Position numbers and translations under genes: made by a program. 64,000 nt of DNA, taken from assembly GCA_000310025.1 (NCBI GenBank), contig FN649736.1, forward strand, positions 1,284,736 through 1,348,735. The letters run 5' to 3'. Positions within the stretch are counted from its first letter, which is position 1, and each line of letters begins with the position of its first letter. The stretch is from Ectocarpus siliculosus (lineage: Eukaryota > Sar > Phaeophyceae > Ectocarpales > Ectocarpaceae). This document shows positions 1 through 12,356 of this stretch, piece by piece. The notes under the pieces are model-generated. The model searched no databases. It saw only the letters and a list, made by a program, of their open reading frames with translations, and was not told the DNA's origin.

Positions 1-24
1 TTCAGTCCTCGTCTGTCCGAGGGA

Positions 25-160
25 TGCACCAACAGAGAAAATAACCAAGGCGCACGGCCTTCTCGGCCCGCTACAGAGCACAACCGTGTGCGTGCACCAA
101 CAGAGAAAATAACCAAGGCACACGGCCTTCTCGGCCCGCTACAGAGCACAACCGTGTGCT
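25..160. repeat. Two-copy tandem repeat, 68-bp unit
   Basis: Two head-to-tail copies (25-92 and 93-160) differ at only a base or two. The unit starts TGCACCAACAGAGAAAATAA. It codes for nothing recognisable. The near identity points to a recent duplication. Confidence 0.9.
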
Positions 161-183
161 GTTCACCCAAACTTGCACCCCCC

Positions 184-294
184 GGTTGGGTTTTTGTCGC
201 GTGGCAACGACGGTGTAAAACAAGCCGCCCCACCCGGTGTTTGCCATCGGGGTTGGGTTTTCGTCGCTTGGCAGCGACGTTGTAAAACAAGCCG
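184..294. repeat. Diverged two-copy repeat, 67-bp spacing
   Basis: Segments beginning GGTTGGGTTTT at 184 and 251 share about 44 bp ending in AAAACAAGCCG with a few changes. They follow directly on the 68-bp repeat. The rest of 295-660 shows no gene or clear element. Confidence 0.75.
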
Positions 295-660
295 ATCACT
301 TCGTGAGCTCGGCAACCAGGTTACCGCTTTTTTTTTGCCTTTGGTTTTTTTCTTTGCGGTAACCATGAATGGTGGTCGAGCAGATTATGTTATGTGGGGT
401 CCATAATCCTCACTCCGCGCAAAGAGGGTTATCGCACCACGTTGTGGTGAATTGGTCAAGCACCCTTGAGCAGCTACACAGTGTTTACAAGTGTCTCTGG
501 AAGTGAAAGCACCAGAAAATAAATCAAGTCATACGCAGGTGTCATCCGTACGCAAGGAAGTAAGCACAAGATGCTGAACACCCTCAGCAGGATGCAGCGT
601 ACCCTTCATGCGACTCGCCGAGTACCTCACGACGCTTCGCGCTTGGTGATGTGAGAGCCT

Positions 661-770
661 GGTCCGGTGAGAACCCGGCGTGCTCTGCCCCGGCTTTGTA
701 GGGATGCGAGGTCAATGGTCTAACGACCACGGCATGCACGACTACGAGTCCCCCCCCCCCCCCCCCCCCC
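661..770 (+). repeat. Short poly(C)-tailed repeat, copy A
   Basis: About 90 bp starting GGTCCGGTGAGAACCCGG and ending in a run of about 20 C. It is nearly identical to 1342-1446. Its last 60 bp resemble the 3' end of the LINE at 42040-45169: both carry GGTCAATGGTCTAAC, then GGCATGCA, then GAGT and a C run. It is either a severely 5'-truncated LINE copy or a SINE that borrowed the LINE tail. GGTCAATGGTCTAAC also resembles a tRNA A box. Confidence 0.75.
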
Positions 771-1046
771 ATTACCTTTTCGGCCTGGAAGCATGGTTTT
801 GTTGATTTAGCCCCGGGGTAGATCGTTTTCGACAAGAATAAACAAGATCCCCCCGGGTATTTCAATTTCCCCCCGGGGTACCTGTTTCCTCACGAGTTCT
901 CCCCAAGGGGGATGCATTTCTCTTATTTTCTGAGTCGATTTTGTTGCATCGCGGAGCACAAAAAGCATGATATGGGACGGAAAATTCACTTGCAGGTGTG
1001 GGCTTCGAGCGAGATTTAGGTGTACCGTTTGTCACTTGGCCCTCGC

Positions 1047-1146
1047 NNNNNNNNNNNNNNNNNNNNNNNNNNNNNNNNNNNNNNNNNNNNNNNNNNNNNN
1101 NNNNNNNNNNNNNNNNNNNNNNNNNNNNNNNNNNNNNNNNNNNNNN
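1047..1146. other. Scaffold gap (100 N)
   Basis: Exactly 100 N, an assembly placeholder. Flanking contigs end in copies of the same poly(C)-tailed repeat, which probably broke the assembly. Confidence 1.
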
Positions 1147-1340
1147 CCCCCCCGGGGGGGGGGGGGTCCCTTTTTGGGCTCCCGGGGGTCCCCCCCACCC
1201 TTTCCCCTTTTGGTAATGAAAACCCCTTTCCGGGGAAAACCCCGGGGTTTTCCCCCCCCTTTTTGGGGGGGGGGGGGTAAAAGTTTTAAAGGCCCCGGGC
1301 TGCCGGGTTTGGGGCCCCCCCCCCCCCCCCCCCCCCCCGT
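1147..1340. other. Probable low-quality contig end
   Basis: Almost every base occurs in stretched homopolymers of G, C, A or T, as in a decayed end of a Sanger read. Open frames here should be ignored. Confidence 0.7.
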
Positions 1341-1341
1341 T

Positions 1342-1446
1342 GGTCCGGTGAGAACCCGGCGTGCTCCGTCCCGGCTTTGTAGGGATGCGAGGTCAATGGT
1401 CTAACGACTCCGGCATGCACGACTAGGAGTCCCCCCCCCCCCCCCC
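1342..1446 (+). repeat. Short poly(C)-tailed repeat, copy B
   Basis: Second copy of the 661-770 repeat, with a few substitutions and a 16-C tail. With copy A it brackets the gap, so one may be an assembly duplicate of the other; their differences argue for two loci or two alleles. Confidence 0.75.
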
Positions 1447-1681
1447 TCCCGGGACGTTTCTCCAGGGATTACGATTTTCATGTTCCAAAATGGTAAAGCG
1501 CTCAGACGCACCGGCTGCCTCTCTCGCTCACTACTGAGAACTGAGAACCCTGCTGAAAAATACAGATAGTGACATGCCGACACCGGAAGCAACAAGGTGG
1601 AGGCGCACAAGGCACAGGTTTGACCAGAGATTGATGTTGAATTTTTATGTTTGTGTTTTTTAGGTTCGTGTGTGACCAGTA

Positions 1682-1769
1682 GTCACCACGGGTTTTTGAG
1701 TACATAAACGGCACAAGTGCCTGTGAGCTGTGAGCGCTGATTTTGAAGAGAAGACCAAAAACAAAAATC
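1682..1769 (+). mobile_element. SINE 3' segment, copy 1
   Basis: Shares CACCACGGGTT, then an AACGGCAC block, then GTGAGCGCTGATTTT, then GAAGAC and an A-rich tail with 20600-20672. A weak A-box-like stretch near 1488 may be its head, but 1490-1680 is not clearly alignable with the other copies. 1770-2398 holds no supported gene; it is the upstream region of SBPase. Confidence 0.6.
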
Positions 1770-2398
1770 GACGTTTACAGCAATCTCTGCTCGCTGTTGT
1801 CGTCGCTGCACCATGACAATGCTGCTGCAGATTTTCGTGTCCTGGCGTTATTACGACCTACTACTGCTGAATTTCGATTTGTGTAGTATGCCATCTCGAG
1901 GCGAAAGCAGTCTAATGAGGTACGAGGCTGCAATACTTCTGCAAGAGAAGAGGTACCACCGCACCTCTATCGCTTGATCGACGGGATTTTCGTCTGGGGG
2001 AACGGGAGCGATGCCTCTCCACACTTGGCTCCCTGCCCATGTTGCTTGCTGCAGCGCGTTGCGTGTAGTAAGGTACTTCTCCCTCTACCGCTCTGCTGCA
2101 GCTCGTCCTGTCCAGCACACTCAGAGCACAGAGCAATCTCCACTCCCCATACTATGCTGCTGGGATCTGGGATCAAGGGATCATTGGGATCATCGATAGG
2201 TGGGTCCGCTGCTGGGATCCAGGACCCGAACTCTCCCCTCCCGGGGTCTCTTCTACTCCCTCCATCCCGGACCCCCCCCGGGGCCCCGCGTCCCTCCTGA
2301 AACATCCAGAACTCACGTGCGTTGCATGATCTTACATGCGTGTAGCGTTCCCCGCACACACACGTGACACATTTCTCCTTCCTTAACTAACCGTCACA

Positions 2399-5300
2399 AT
2401 GAAGTCTGTAGCCGTAACCGCCTTCCTCGCCCTCGCTGCGACGACCCATGGGTTTGTCGTGTCCCCTGCATCTACATGCGCGGCGAGACCGTCCGCGGCG
2501 GTGACGGCTCAAGCGACATCACCCTTCATGTCGCGTCGTGTGGATTCTGCACCCACGGCGTCGTCCGGAGCACTCAAGATGTCCGACTCCATGAACGATG
2601 CTCAACAACCAACACTCGAACAGGTGGTTTGGGATGTCGTGGAGCAGAAGAGCTCCCTCCGAATTGTCGGGGTGTCCTCTGACCCGCAGGCTGTATATAA
2701 GAGATCATATGTGTTTGTTTGTGCGTACGTTGTATGATGCAAGTGTTAGCAGAGCTCGTTGTTTTTTTCTGAAGTAATCCTCCACTTGCATGTTGTCTAA
2801 GCACACGAACTTGTCTGCTCTCTGCTTTTCGTCCGCCGCGCGGTGGCCCACGGTTTTCTCTTCCTTCATAGTGGCTGACGTTCGCAGAGCCCAAACTCCA
2901 GTCGACCCTGATCGCTATGTTCGCGGCGTGCAAGGAGATCGCCTACAAAATCCGTACCGCGTCGTGTGACAAGATGGCGTGTTTTAACGAATTTGGCGAT
3001 GAGCAGCTGGCGATCGACGTACTTGCCAACAACGTTATCTTCGAGAACCTGAAGGCGAGCGGATGCTGCGCAACAGCCTCCTCCGAGGAGACCCCCGTCG
3101 AGGACCCCATGGGTGGCGAGGTCAGTTAGCTGGAGGTGTTGCGATTGCTGCGCATCTGTTGTGTCAGGAGACAAGCTGGTTGAACATGCTCTGCTCTCCG
3201 AAATGAGGATTATCGTCTGTGCTGTACCATGGTACAGCAGTAGTAGTACTGCTGTGGTATAGTGTCATCTCCCAACAGCAACCTGCAGCTGAGAATCGTC
3301 CACGAATGTAGTCAAATGCGCTTGTTTCTGGACACAATTGCATTCTTGGTTGGATGTAAACAAATGACGAGACTGCTATGAGGACAGGATCAATCGAACG
3401 TATTCATACCAAACATGGTGAGACACCTACAGGTAATAGCAACAGACTCGAGAGTCAACCAAAAGCACCCCACATCGGAAAAACTTGGATCGCTTACGGG
3501 CATTCCACGCAGTCGTAACGGCTCGGGTGAGCTATGCGTACTCACACTTGTAAACCGCCACAACCCCGGGGCTGTCCAGCTGTCAAGACTTTTGTTTAGT
3601 ATCAGTGGTCGACCTATGCTTTGGTGGATGTGGTCTTAAATGAAGTAGGTACTCGCAAATAGGGTTGAGCGCCTCTTGTACTTAAAAAAAAACAAAAAAA
3701 CGGAAAATACATCTGTGGAATGATCTCTAATATTTGTCGTTCCTTCATATCTGTGGATAAGAGATGGATTCGTTTATGTTTCTTATCAAACAGGTAGTAT
3801 CAGAATATGAAAATAGACGCAAATATTCGCGGAAGACTACGTATCTGGTACGATGTGCGGTAGATACCCTTTCGAGACAATTCTCCACAGGGAGGACGAT
3901 GGAATTTGCTGGACGTGAGGTTTGAAAGTGACACCTGCTGGGGAACCTGTAGTGGGGTGATGGAAAGGGGATCAGGGGGTTCCCACCTCGTCGAACGCAA
4001 CCAACTTGACAACTTGATGTCGTTGTTTGGTGCGGTTTGTTGGCTTTCAGGGATACTCGGTGGCGTTCGACCCGCTCGATGGATCATCCATCATCGACAC
4101 TAACTTCGCCGTGGGTACCATCTTCGGCGTGTGGCCGGGCAGCCGGCTGGTGGGCGTGAGTGGACGGGAGCTTGCAGCAGCCGGGATGGCTGTGTACGGC
4201 CCCCGAACCACCATGACAGTCGCTGGTACGGACGTTTTGCGATTTTGTTTTGCTGCATACCTAGTGTATGGTTGGCCGAGTCAACACGAACGAGCAGCTG
4301 CTCGCAATTATCTTGTAGGAATGTGCAGAATGAGAAGGTTGCCACGTTTCTTTGGTACTCGATTGTACTGTAATACGATGTGGAAGTATCTCCCACACGT
4401 CGAACGTAACATTTCGGAAGGCTTTCGCTCACTCTGAAAAAACATTCTGGTTTCTTTTGGGCGGACCTCTCTTCCTTATCAACAACAGTGGACGGCATGG
4501 ACGGCTCCCACGAGTTTCTCCTAATCGACGACTTCTCTGGGCGCCACGGCCAGTGGGTGAAGACGAACAGCTTCACCACCATCGACGATGGCAAGCTGTT
4601 CGCCCCAGGCAACCTCCGGGGCACGCAGGTGAGTCATGGTCTTCGTCGAATCCAGACCGTGGTCGCAGTCCTCCTTGTTGAATTCGAGCGTGCCAAGGTT
4701 GTCTGTGTTTGTCGCAACCGTTCGGTAGTGAGCGGCACTTGTGGTATTAATAGCTTCGCCCGCCGTCGGGATGGTGTTTGGTCGCAATGTAAAAATCCGC
4801 GTTTCGTCTTGTAGATCTTCCGCGATCCCACCTAGTACTCGCACGTAGTATTTGCACTCAAAATGACCATGGGCGTACGCCTCGTACAAGAAACAGAGCA
4901 TATCATGACCATTAATTACCAACTTTTATTTACTTACACGCAGGACAACGAGGGATACAACGAGCTCTTCAACTTTTACCTGGACAACAAGTACCAGCTG
5001 CGGTACACTGGGGGCATGGTGCCGGATGTAAACCAGGTACAGCATGCGAATTTTGTTTGTTGCCCTGCTCGTCGCGTGGTGTGGCTGAAGATTATTAGTG
5101 ACCGGCTGGCTACGGCGAAGGAAAAGAAATAGTTGGCATTGGATTCATGGACTCAAATACTGCGACAAGCATCTGTGTCATAGATGTGTAGATGTCTGAG
5201 GCGCGTTCACCCTCATATCAAGCTAAGATTTGCGATCGAACGCTCCGTGCTATTCCATTCCTGCAGATCATGGTGAAGGGCAAAGGGATCTTCGTCAACC

Positions 5301-6127
5301 CTGCGTCTGCGGCTGCTCCCGCGAAGCTCAGGGTCCTGTACGAAGTTGGCCCGATCGCGTACCTGATCGAGAAGGCAGGCGGCAAGTCGTCCGATGGCGA
5401 GAACTCTGCTCTGGACATCCAGATCCCCAACACGGAGGTGAGAGAATGGAATCTTGCCATAATGTGACGACTCTTTCTTATGGTGAATCCACCATTCATG
5501 TGGTTTCGTTGTTTTTCGCTAACCATGTCAACAGTTGCGCAGCTGTTAGACGGCGCATGCATGTGCGGAGCGCTTGCGTACGTGGCGCGGCATGATTTCT
5601 GTTCTTAGGCTTGCAACAACCTCCTTGGAGTGCTTGCATTAAGCCCAGCTGGCGGGTTACAGCATGTGTGTTTGTGACTATGGGACCAACTTGTGTGGAG
5701 AGAGGTGTAAACACGATTCTAATTGGGTGAAGGGCTCGCCCCCCGTCTCTAACGGCAGCCTCAGCTGTGTTGATCATTGTGCCATGAGTTGCGGGAGGCG
5801 AAGAATGAAACCCATATTTTTCGTTGTGCGGCCGAGTAAGAGCATGCAGCTTTTTGGACATGTCTATCGACAACTACTCGGGTGCGCCGGCAAGATCTTG
5901 GCCGATTGATGTCCTGCACGGTATAAAGAGTAGAGTAAACCTGCTTCAGGGTCGACACGTTTGGCCGGCTGTATCACACGAGTTTGACGACTTCACCTGC
6001 GTTGCTGCCGGTCTCCTTGTTCTTGTTTATTGTACAGGTTCGCTCACAGGTGGCGTACGGCTCTGTGGGAGAGGTGGACCGGTTTGAGAAGTTGGTCGGC
6101 GTGAAGGCGATGGTGGCTGACGCGTAG
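2399..6127 (+). CDS. SBPase: Sedoheptulose-1,7-bisphosphatase, plastid
   Basis: Calvin-cycle enzyme that removes the 1-phosphate of sedoheptulose 1,7-bisphosphate in the plastid stroma. Exons by GT-AG borders and phase: 2399-2623, 2872-3120, 4051-4225, 4489-4628, 4944-5036, 5267-5437, 6038-6127, giving 380 aa. Residues 1-18 are a signal peptide followed by Phe (THG/FVVSP), then a Ser/Ala-rich transit part to about residue 65. Family hallmarks are [21 protein letters not shown] and YGPRTT (metal and phosphate binding), and [12 protein letters not shown]. SBPase rather than FBPase is supported by RTASC followed five residues later by Cys (Cys107, Cys112), the spacing of the thioredoxin-regulated pair in plant SBPase. 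Light/redox control is therefore inferred. Frame is intact. Convergent with CNX2. Confidence 0.95.
3222..3255. repeat. Nested palindromes in SBPase intron 2
   Basis: CTGTACCATGGTACAG (3222-3237) is a perfect 16-bp palindrome. It overlaps ACAGCAGTA (3234-3242), whose reverse complement TACTGCTGT lies at 3247-3255, making a 9-bp stem with a 4-base loop. The 9-mer is the over-represented motif reported in the findings. Confidence 0.8.
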
Positions 6128-7149
6128 GGAGGCAGTCATTTTTAACAGTAGAGTCATTTGGCATACGTTTGCGGGGGGGTGGGGGGTACACCGACCAGCG
6201 TGTTGCCATTTTGCATAAAGGCAGTTTACGGAGCAATTTGCTGCCCAGATGAACGTTCCCGATACGTCTAGCGGCAGATCTAGAAGTGCGAGAACGGGGG
6301 AAGACCTCTTGGTGTTTAGCGGTGCTCCTCCAAATCAAGACGCGGTCATGGAACAGTGTACGCTTGTTTCGTGTGCCACGCTGGTCGTTGTGGACTTGGT
6401 CCTAGTCTAGTGTTTGTTGAGGTTAAGGTTTTATGATTTGTTTGAAGTCATTTTTGGAGTCAAAAAGAACATGTAACCATGACCGTACTTGATTTTGTTC
6501 CCTCGACAAAAATTTTTGAGGTCAGGTGACTAGTTTGCCTCTCCTTTGATGAACGGAGAGGGCCGTGGTGAACTGCTGCATGTTAAATAGACGGTCAATG
6601 ACCCACCTTCTGACTTTCTGCGATTCTGGGCGTGAAAACCGAATAATGTCTTCGGAACCCTCTCGTAACACTCGGTAGTTGTTTTTCGGGAACACTGAGC
6701 ATATCGGCGTGAACCAAGTTGTCTTCCTGCGCACAACTCCCACGTAAACACTTCTCGATCGGCGGTGTCACGCAGACCACGTTTCGCTCTCTTTGCTCCG
6801 TGGCGCACCCTTTTAGCCGTAAAATATAGATCTCGAGGCGGTTTGTGCAGCACTCAACTCTGGATGTCACGAAGACCTCCATACAGGTTCTTCACGAAAA
6901 AATCATAAGTCTCACGATCTTCATGCCAACACCTGAAAGGACCTGGGCTTCGGACAAAAATCAATCGTCACGAAGCATCACTTCCAGCTGCAGAGCTCAC
7001 GAAGTCACTTCGAAAATGTGCACCCCTGTCGGCGTTTCTCTTGGAGCACACACCCATCTCTCAACAGACCGGAGACGACAGGAAAACACAAAACCGTCAA
7101 GCCCGCCCAGCTGAAGTAACGAAAGTTTCCTGAATATTACTTGGTTGTA
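6128..7149. other. Spacer downstream of SBPase
   Basis: No gene seen. Open frames near 6522-6882 are short, exist in three frames at once and resemble nothing. A short G-run (6173-6186) is the only feature. Confidence 0.5.
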
Positions 7150-8345
7150 TGAGTTATTTTCACCTTGTGCAATCGAAACTCCACAACATGGGTGCAGCCA
7201 GTCACACATGTAGGTGGTGGAATGCACTACACGTAAGGTCGTGGGCAGCAACAGTAGTGGACACGAACTATCGCTCACCACCCTCCATTCTGCACGAGTA
7301 CACGGCAGGCTAGCACCAGTCAACGACGTGAGACAGGTGAGTTGTTGTATTTCTGCAAGCTTTGTGCGAAGCCAGAACCGCATAAACTTAAAACGAAGTC
7401 ATCCAAATACAAATCCCTCCCTTGCCACGAAATTGCCGCAATGTAATGCACAGCAAATGAACGACGAGAAATTTTGGCACTATTACAGCAGTGTGGTGTA
7501 CAGTACACACGAATATCATTATCACCCACAGACACCATGCAAAGACGGCAGGCCAACAACAGTCAACAACGTGAGTTATTAATTGCATACCTAAAGCTTC
7601 CACGAGAATTTTGGAATGCACAAGCGTGTGGTGGACAGTGTAAATACTACCAAGTAGCACGTACCCACCCACATCATGCACGAAAACACAGCAGGCCAGC
7701 AAAAGTCAACGACGTGAGTTGTTACATGCCTGTACGCTCAGCGTAGATGAATTCGGGACCGCATAAACCTCCAAACAAAGTCATGCCGATACACACACAC
7801 CCTCCCCCCACGACATTTGCCGTGTGGGTCACGCACAGCAATTTTGGGATGCACTTGTAAGAGTGGTGGGAAGAGTGGTAAAACCAAGTATCACCGATCA
7901 CCCCACAACAATATGCATGAGAACACCGCAGGCCAACAACAGTCAACGACGTACCAGATCTTGAAATGCAAAAGCCTAAGGTTAGCGTAGATGCAGCCGG
8001 AACCGCAAAATCTTCAAATAAAGTCATGCCGATACACCCACACCCTTGCCACGTCCTTTGCCGAGTGTTACTGAACAGCAAATTGATGACAATTTGGGAT
8101 ACACCCATAGAGTTGGTGAACAGAGAGGTCGACACCACGTATCACCATCACCCGACAACATTATGCATGAAAACGCGGCTGCCAGCAGCAGTCACCGGCG
8201 ATCGAGGTACTTAAATGCAAAAGTCCAAGCTTGGCGTAGATGAAGTCGGAACCGCAGAAAGCTTCAAACAAAGTCACGCCGATACAAATCCTCACTCCTG
8301 CCACGACATTTGGCAAGAGAAAGAAACCACACGACAAATACATTT
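7150..8345. repeat. Degenerate tandem array, unit about 245 bp
   Basis: About five units. The anchor GCAGGCC..CAGTCAACGACGTGAG recurs near 7303, 7547, 7691, 7928 and 8177. A second anchor, ACCGCA..AAAGTCATGCCGATAC, recurs near 7377, 7758, 8001 and 8251. One unit (7547-7691) is shortened to about 144 bp. Copies differ by tens of percent with small indels. No frame is conserved, so this is an old non-coding satellite-like array between two convergent genes. Confidence 0.85.
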
Positions 8346-8714
8346 CAAACACAGCACACGCGCGAAAAAACAGAAGTTTTGTACACAGAACGCTGTTTTG
8401 CTCGATAATATCGAGCACGCACGCTAGACACTACCTGCGAAACGGGGTTACCAAAAAGTGGGTAAAGCACAACAATGCGGTTACAGATCCAACATGTAAA
8501 CTCAACCTTGTCACGTTCGCTGTGTCGTAAAACAAGCCCACAGCTCGGAGACGAACGAATCGCCTAAATACATTCGCGGCCAGGGGCCTCAATCTGCTCC
8601 GCAGTTGAGCTTCCGCCAAAGGCAGCTGTCCTAAATTACGCATTTCCGATTAGACACATCGTTTCGGGTCCTGCCAGTACTAATAACCGGGAACAGCGTT
8701 AGGGTGCTTCATGT
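8346..8714. other. Spacer after the tandem array
   Basis: Nothing recognised. Probably 3' flank of the minus-strand CNX2 gene. Confidence 0.5.
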
Positions 8715-11700
8715 TCATCCTCCAATTGTGGTCATCGGCCGGTTCTTGGCGTTAGCAATACCATACATGTCCCCATGACCTCCAAGGGCAGCGCGTTTGC
8801 CCAACACTGCCGCCCGTACCAGAACCGATATCTCTGCATCCGACAGTCCTCCTCTAAGCGCGTCCCGGAGGCTGAGGCTTTCGTCTCCGAACAGGCAGAC
8901 TTTCAAATTCCCATCCGATGTGATGCGGAGGCGATTGCAAGTACCACAGAAGTGCTCGCTCATCGACGTGATGAACCCGACCCTTGAACGGAACGAAAAG
9001 CGGTACATACAAGGTTCATGTGATGTTTTATGTTTGCTGCGCACGGGTTTTCAAAATATCCTTGGCGGCGAAAGCAACACGCAATCATTGCGTCACCTCG
9101 ACACGCGCAAGTCACCATCGCTCATTTCAACCCAAGAGATATGCATACACACGGGTAGAAATGACGGGAAGTATTAGTTTCGACTGTCCTGTGCATCAAG
9201 CGCCAAGCGCCTTGGGTGTTTCTCTCGCAGAACCCATTGGTTGCGTCTATCTCGGACCCAAACGAACCCGAAATGATGTGCCGTAGTGCAAATGCCGTTG
9301 GGGAACCGCACTGTACTTGTATGTACATTCGTGTCATGTGCGGCTCCACCTCTTTCTACACCGAGTGCTTAGTCTGTTGCACTGCTGTGCGGAGAAACGA
9401 ACGAGACGCAACTTCGATTTCGTTCCGTGCCTTGGAACCGGCGGTTCGCAGAGCCAATAGCACAAAAATTCTAAAGGGGGCAGGTGGTGGATGGACTACA
9501 TGAGCGGCAAAAACGAAATCAAAATACCAATGTTTACCTGCCCCGGTATCCAGGAACTCGGTGCCACTTGGTGGTGTCATTGGCAGAGTCGACAGTTCTT
9601 TCGAGATCGGGATAGCGCTCCCGAATCACGTCCAGCATTGACTGCAAAACACGTCGGGCACCATGCGGAAGAAGGCGGGAGGAAGTCATGAGGCCCAAGA
9701 TTGCCTGGCATGCGCCATCCACTTGTGCTGATACCGAAAACTGTTGAAATGTTACACTGCTGTGCGCAGCCGGAGTTGGCTTTGCCAGTAAAACCAATCG
9801 TAACGCAATACCAGGCCAATAAACGACAAACCTCCATAGGTTTACCGTCTTATTGAGCGCAGTTAGACCACTCCACCTGTAAAACATAGAATATAGCAGA
9901 CGGAGAAAGGACAGCACAGCTGCAGTGTACAGCATTGGGCACATCACTTGCTCCAGCAGAGGGACGGTCATGGCCGTCGTGAAACACACTCTAATTTACA
10001 CATTTCCATGCGGTCTTTGCTTGGCCAGGAAACAGAAACTCACACCGAGGAAGCACCGGGCATGGACCGAGGCAGGCGTACACCAAAACGAAACAACGGA
10101 AAATGAATTCAGGGAGGAGACTTGTTGGAAACAGTATTGTTCACGACATATCCAAAGTGTACCGAAACAAAACCAAACCAGACATCTGGCGCCGGCTGTG
10201 CAAGGCAGCGGTTACATGATTCGCGCTGGGATACTGAAGGTTGCCGTCTATGGTTACTGTGGGAAGTTCAGCGTTGTGGGAGACCGTGCAGCGCTCGACA
10301 GCAGCAGACACATCTCAAGGGTAAAACGAAGCTGTCTAGTTGGCGTGGGACCCGCTGGCCATGAAGATGAGCAACCTGGCGGTACACATGTGTAGCAGCT
10401 ATAACGCTGATGAGTTTTCGTCATGCCTGGTAGGAGAAGAACTTGGCGTCCTTCCACCGGTTGTCGTCGAAAGGCATCCATTCGATAAATCGAACGTCAA
10501 TCTCCTGATCGCGCGTGAACTCTAAGAAGTCCGCCAGTTCGTCCGTGTTGACACCGTTCATCACGACGCAGTTGATCTTCAGCCTGCCATCATTGCATCA
10601 GCGTCACGAAAGTCGTGCAACAAGTCAACCAACAGGGAGGGGGTCTACTCCAACGAGGCTCGATACGATTCGATGAAGCGGTGCAAGTGGCCACGCACAA
10701 GCGCATCCCTACAGACGCTTGGACATCAACAGTGCACGCGTACTAATCAAACTCTCACCTTCCCCCGTACCCATGAGCTAGCGCTGCATCCAACGACGCC
10801 AACACTGTGTCGAGGCCCTTTCTACGAGTGATGGCAGCAAAGCGGTCTGGCTGCAGCGTGTCCAGGCTCACCTGACGCATCCAAAACAAAGCAAACAGAG
10901 ACGCGGACGTTGGGCTTCACTGACGAGATGACCGGAAAACAAGTTGTAATGCTGCCGATGTTCAATGCAACACACGAAGCGGTGATTCGCAAGAGGGCAA
11001 AGCACCGTCAGTGCAGCACTAGGTCAAACATGAAAACACTCACGTTGATGTGGGTGAGGCCTGCCTCACGTAGAGCAGGAATCTTCCGCTTGAGATTGAT
11101 CCCGTTTGTAGTCACCCCGACGTTGCGCACGCCTTCCAATGAGCTCAGCGCCCGTACAATGTCAGGCAGGTCTTTCCGTACCAACGGCTGTTAAGAAACC
11201 GGCCGATATTTTTTAACGCGGCGATCGAAGACGAACGTCAACACGCGCTCATAAATCATGCAAACACGCCACTTTCAACTTGTATAGCGAAGCGGCGCTA
11301 TTGCACGCCAGCCAGGACAGCAATGCCAGGCTGTGAAGCAAACCGTGTGTGCTGGTGCACCGGCTCGAAAACCAAAAAGGAATTCTCGGTACACGCGTCT
11401 GATACCGGAGCACTTTCCACGTCAAAATGGTCAAACAAAGCACAGGTTGTGCGGTACAGGACATGCGAGTTGAGCTCACGGCAGTGCGGCGCGTGGTCGA
11501 TAGTACTGCGCATTCTAGGGCGCAACCCACCTCGCCACCGGTAAGTCGGATCTTGTCAACCCCCGCATCGACAAACATGCTCGCCAACCTCAGTATCTCC
11601 TGCTGGTTAATCATTTTTGATTGGGGCTGCAAGTCGACCCCATCTTCAGGCATGCAGTACACGCATCTCAAGTTGCACCTGCGAGGAAGTGTAAACACGA

Positions 11701-12356
11701 TAAGGAAATAAAATGACACGATAAGGAATTACATATTTGAACCTTCAAGGTATAACTTGTAACTGTCCACAGACGAGAGCAACCGTCACACACCAACCGA
11801 AAGATACCTCGAGCAGTCCCCAAGAGAAGCCACACTAAGGAAACGTGGGGCGACCGTGGTGACTATTGTAAGGTATCTCGTACCATTCCAGTCCCCTGCA
11901 CTAAAACGTGAACAGCACGTCCCTCGTCGTGAGGAATCGCTGGGGTCATTATCTAATGGATGTTCGTGAATAAACCACCGCTTCCCCAGGGTGGAAGGTT
12001 AACATGCTGTTCGCAACAAAACAAAGTTCCGCTTACCTCTCCGTGAGAGATATGCGGAGATAGTTGTGATGGCGACCATGCGTGTCTGACAGCATGCTGT
12101 GTTCGTGGCCAGGAGGTGGTCGGACGGCGCCTTCGGTGCGCCTGGCGAGCATAGTCTCCGCCTCGCGGGCGACGCGCTCCGCGTCGGCGAGTTGCGCAGC
12201 TAGTTGGCGCATTGATTCCACGGAGAGCGCTGGTAGGTCGACTGTGCAGCATGCAACGAGCAGAGTGATTGTAGGGCATGGGTGAGGGCCAAACTCAAAG
12301 CAAGGTTCTTCAACAACCGATGATGGTGAAGATGTGAAGATGTTTATACGCTCCAA
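8715..12356 (-). CDS. CNX2: GTP 3',8-cyclase (MoaA/CNX2), molybdenum cofactor step 1
   Basis: Radical-SAM enzyme converting GTP to 3',8-cyclo-GTP; in plants the homologue is mitochondrial. Exons, 5' to 3': 12037-12241, 11531-11678, 11044-11187, 10759-10871, 10427-10583, 9538-9641, 8715-8982; phases agree throughout. Seen: LRISLTER joined to [10 protein letters not shown] (CxxxCxxC, SAM cluster), [46 protein letters not shown], then [17 protein letters not shown] and CLFG (second Fe-S cluster) and the C-terminal GG. The intron 9642-10426 has a GC donor (CAG/GCATGA), needed because the next codon is TGA. The 5' end is unsure: either ATG at 12356 in the same open frame, or an upstream exon spliced to 12241. 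Confidence 0.93.

Noticed and set aside
7150-8345. CRISPR-like array
   Set aside because: Units of about 245 bp are imperfect throughout with no short exact repeats and unique spacers, and the host is a eukaryote.
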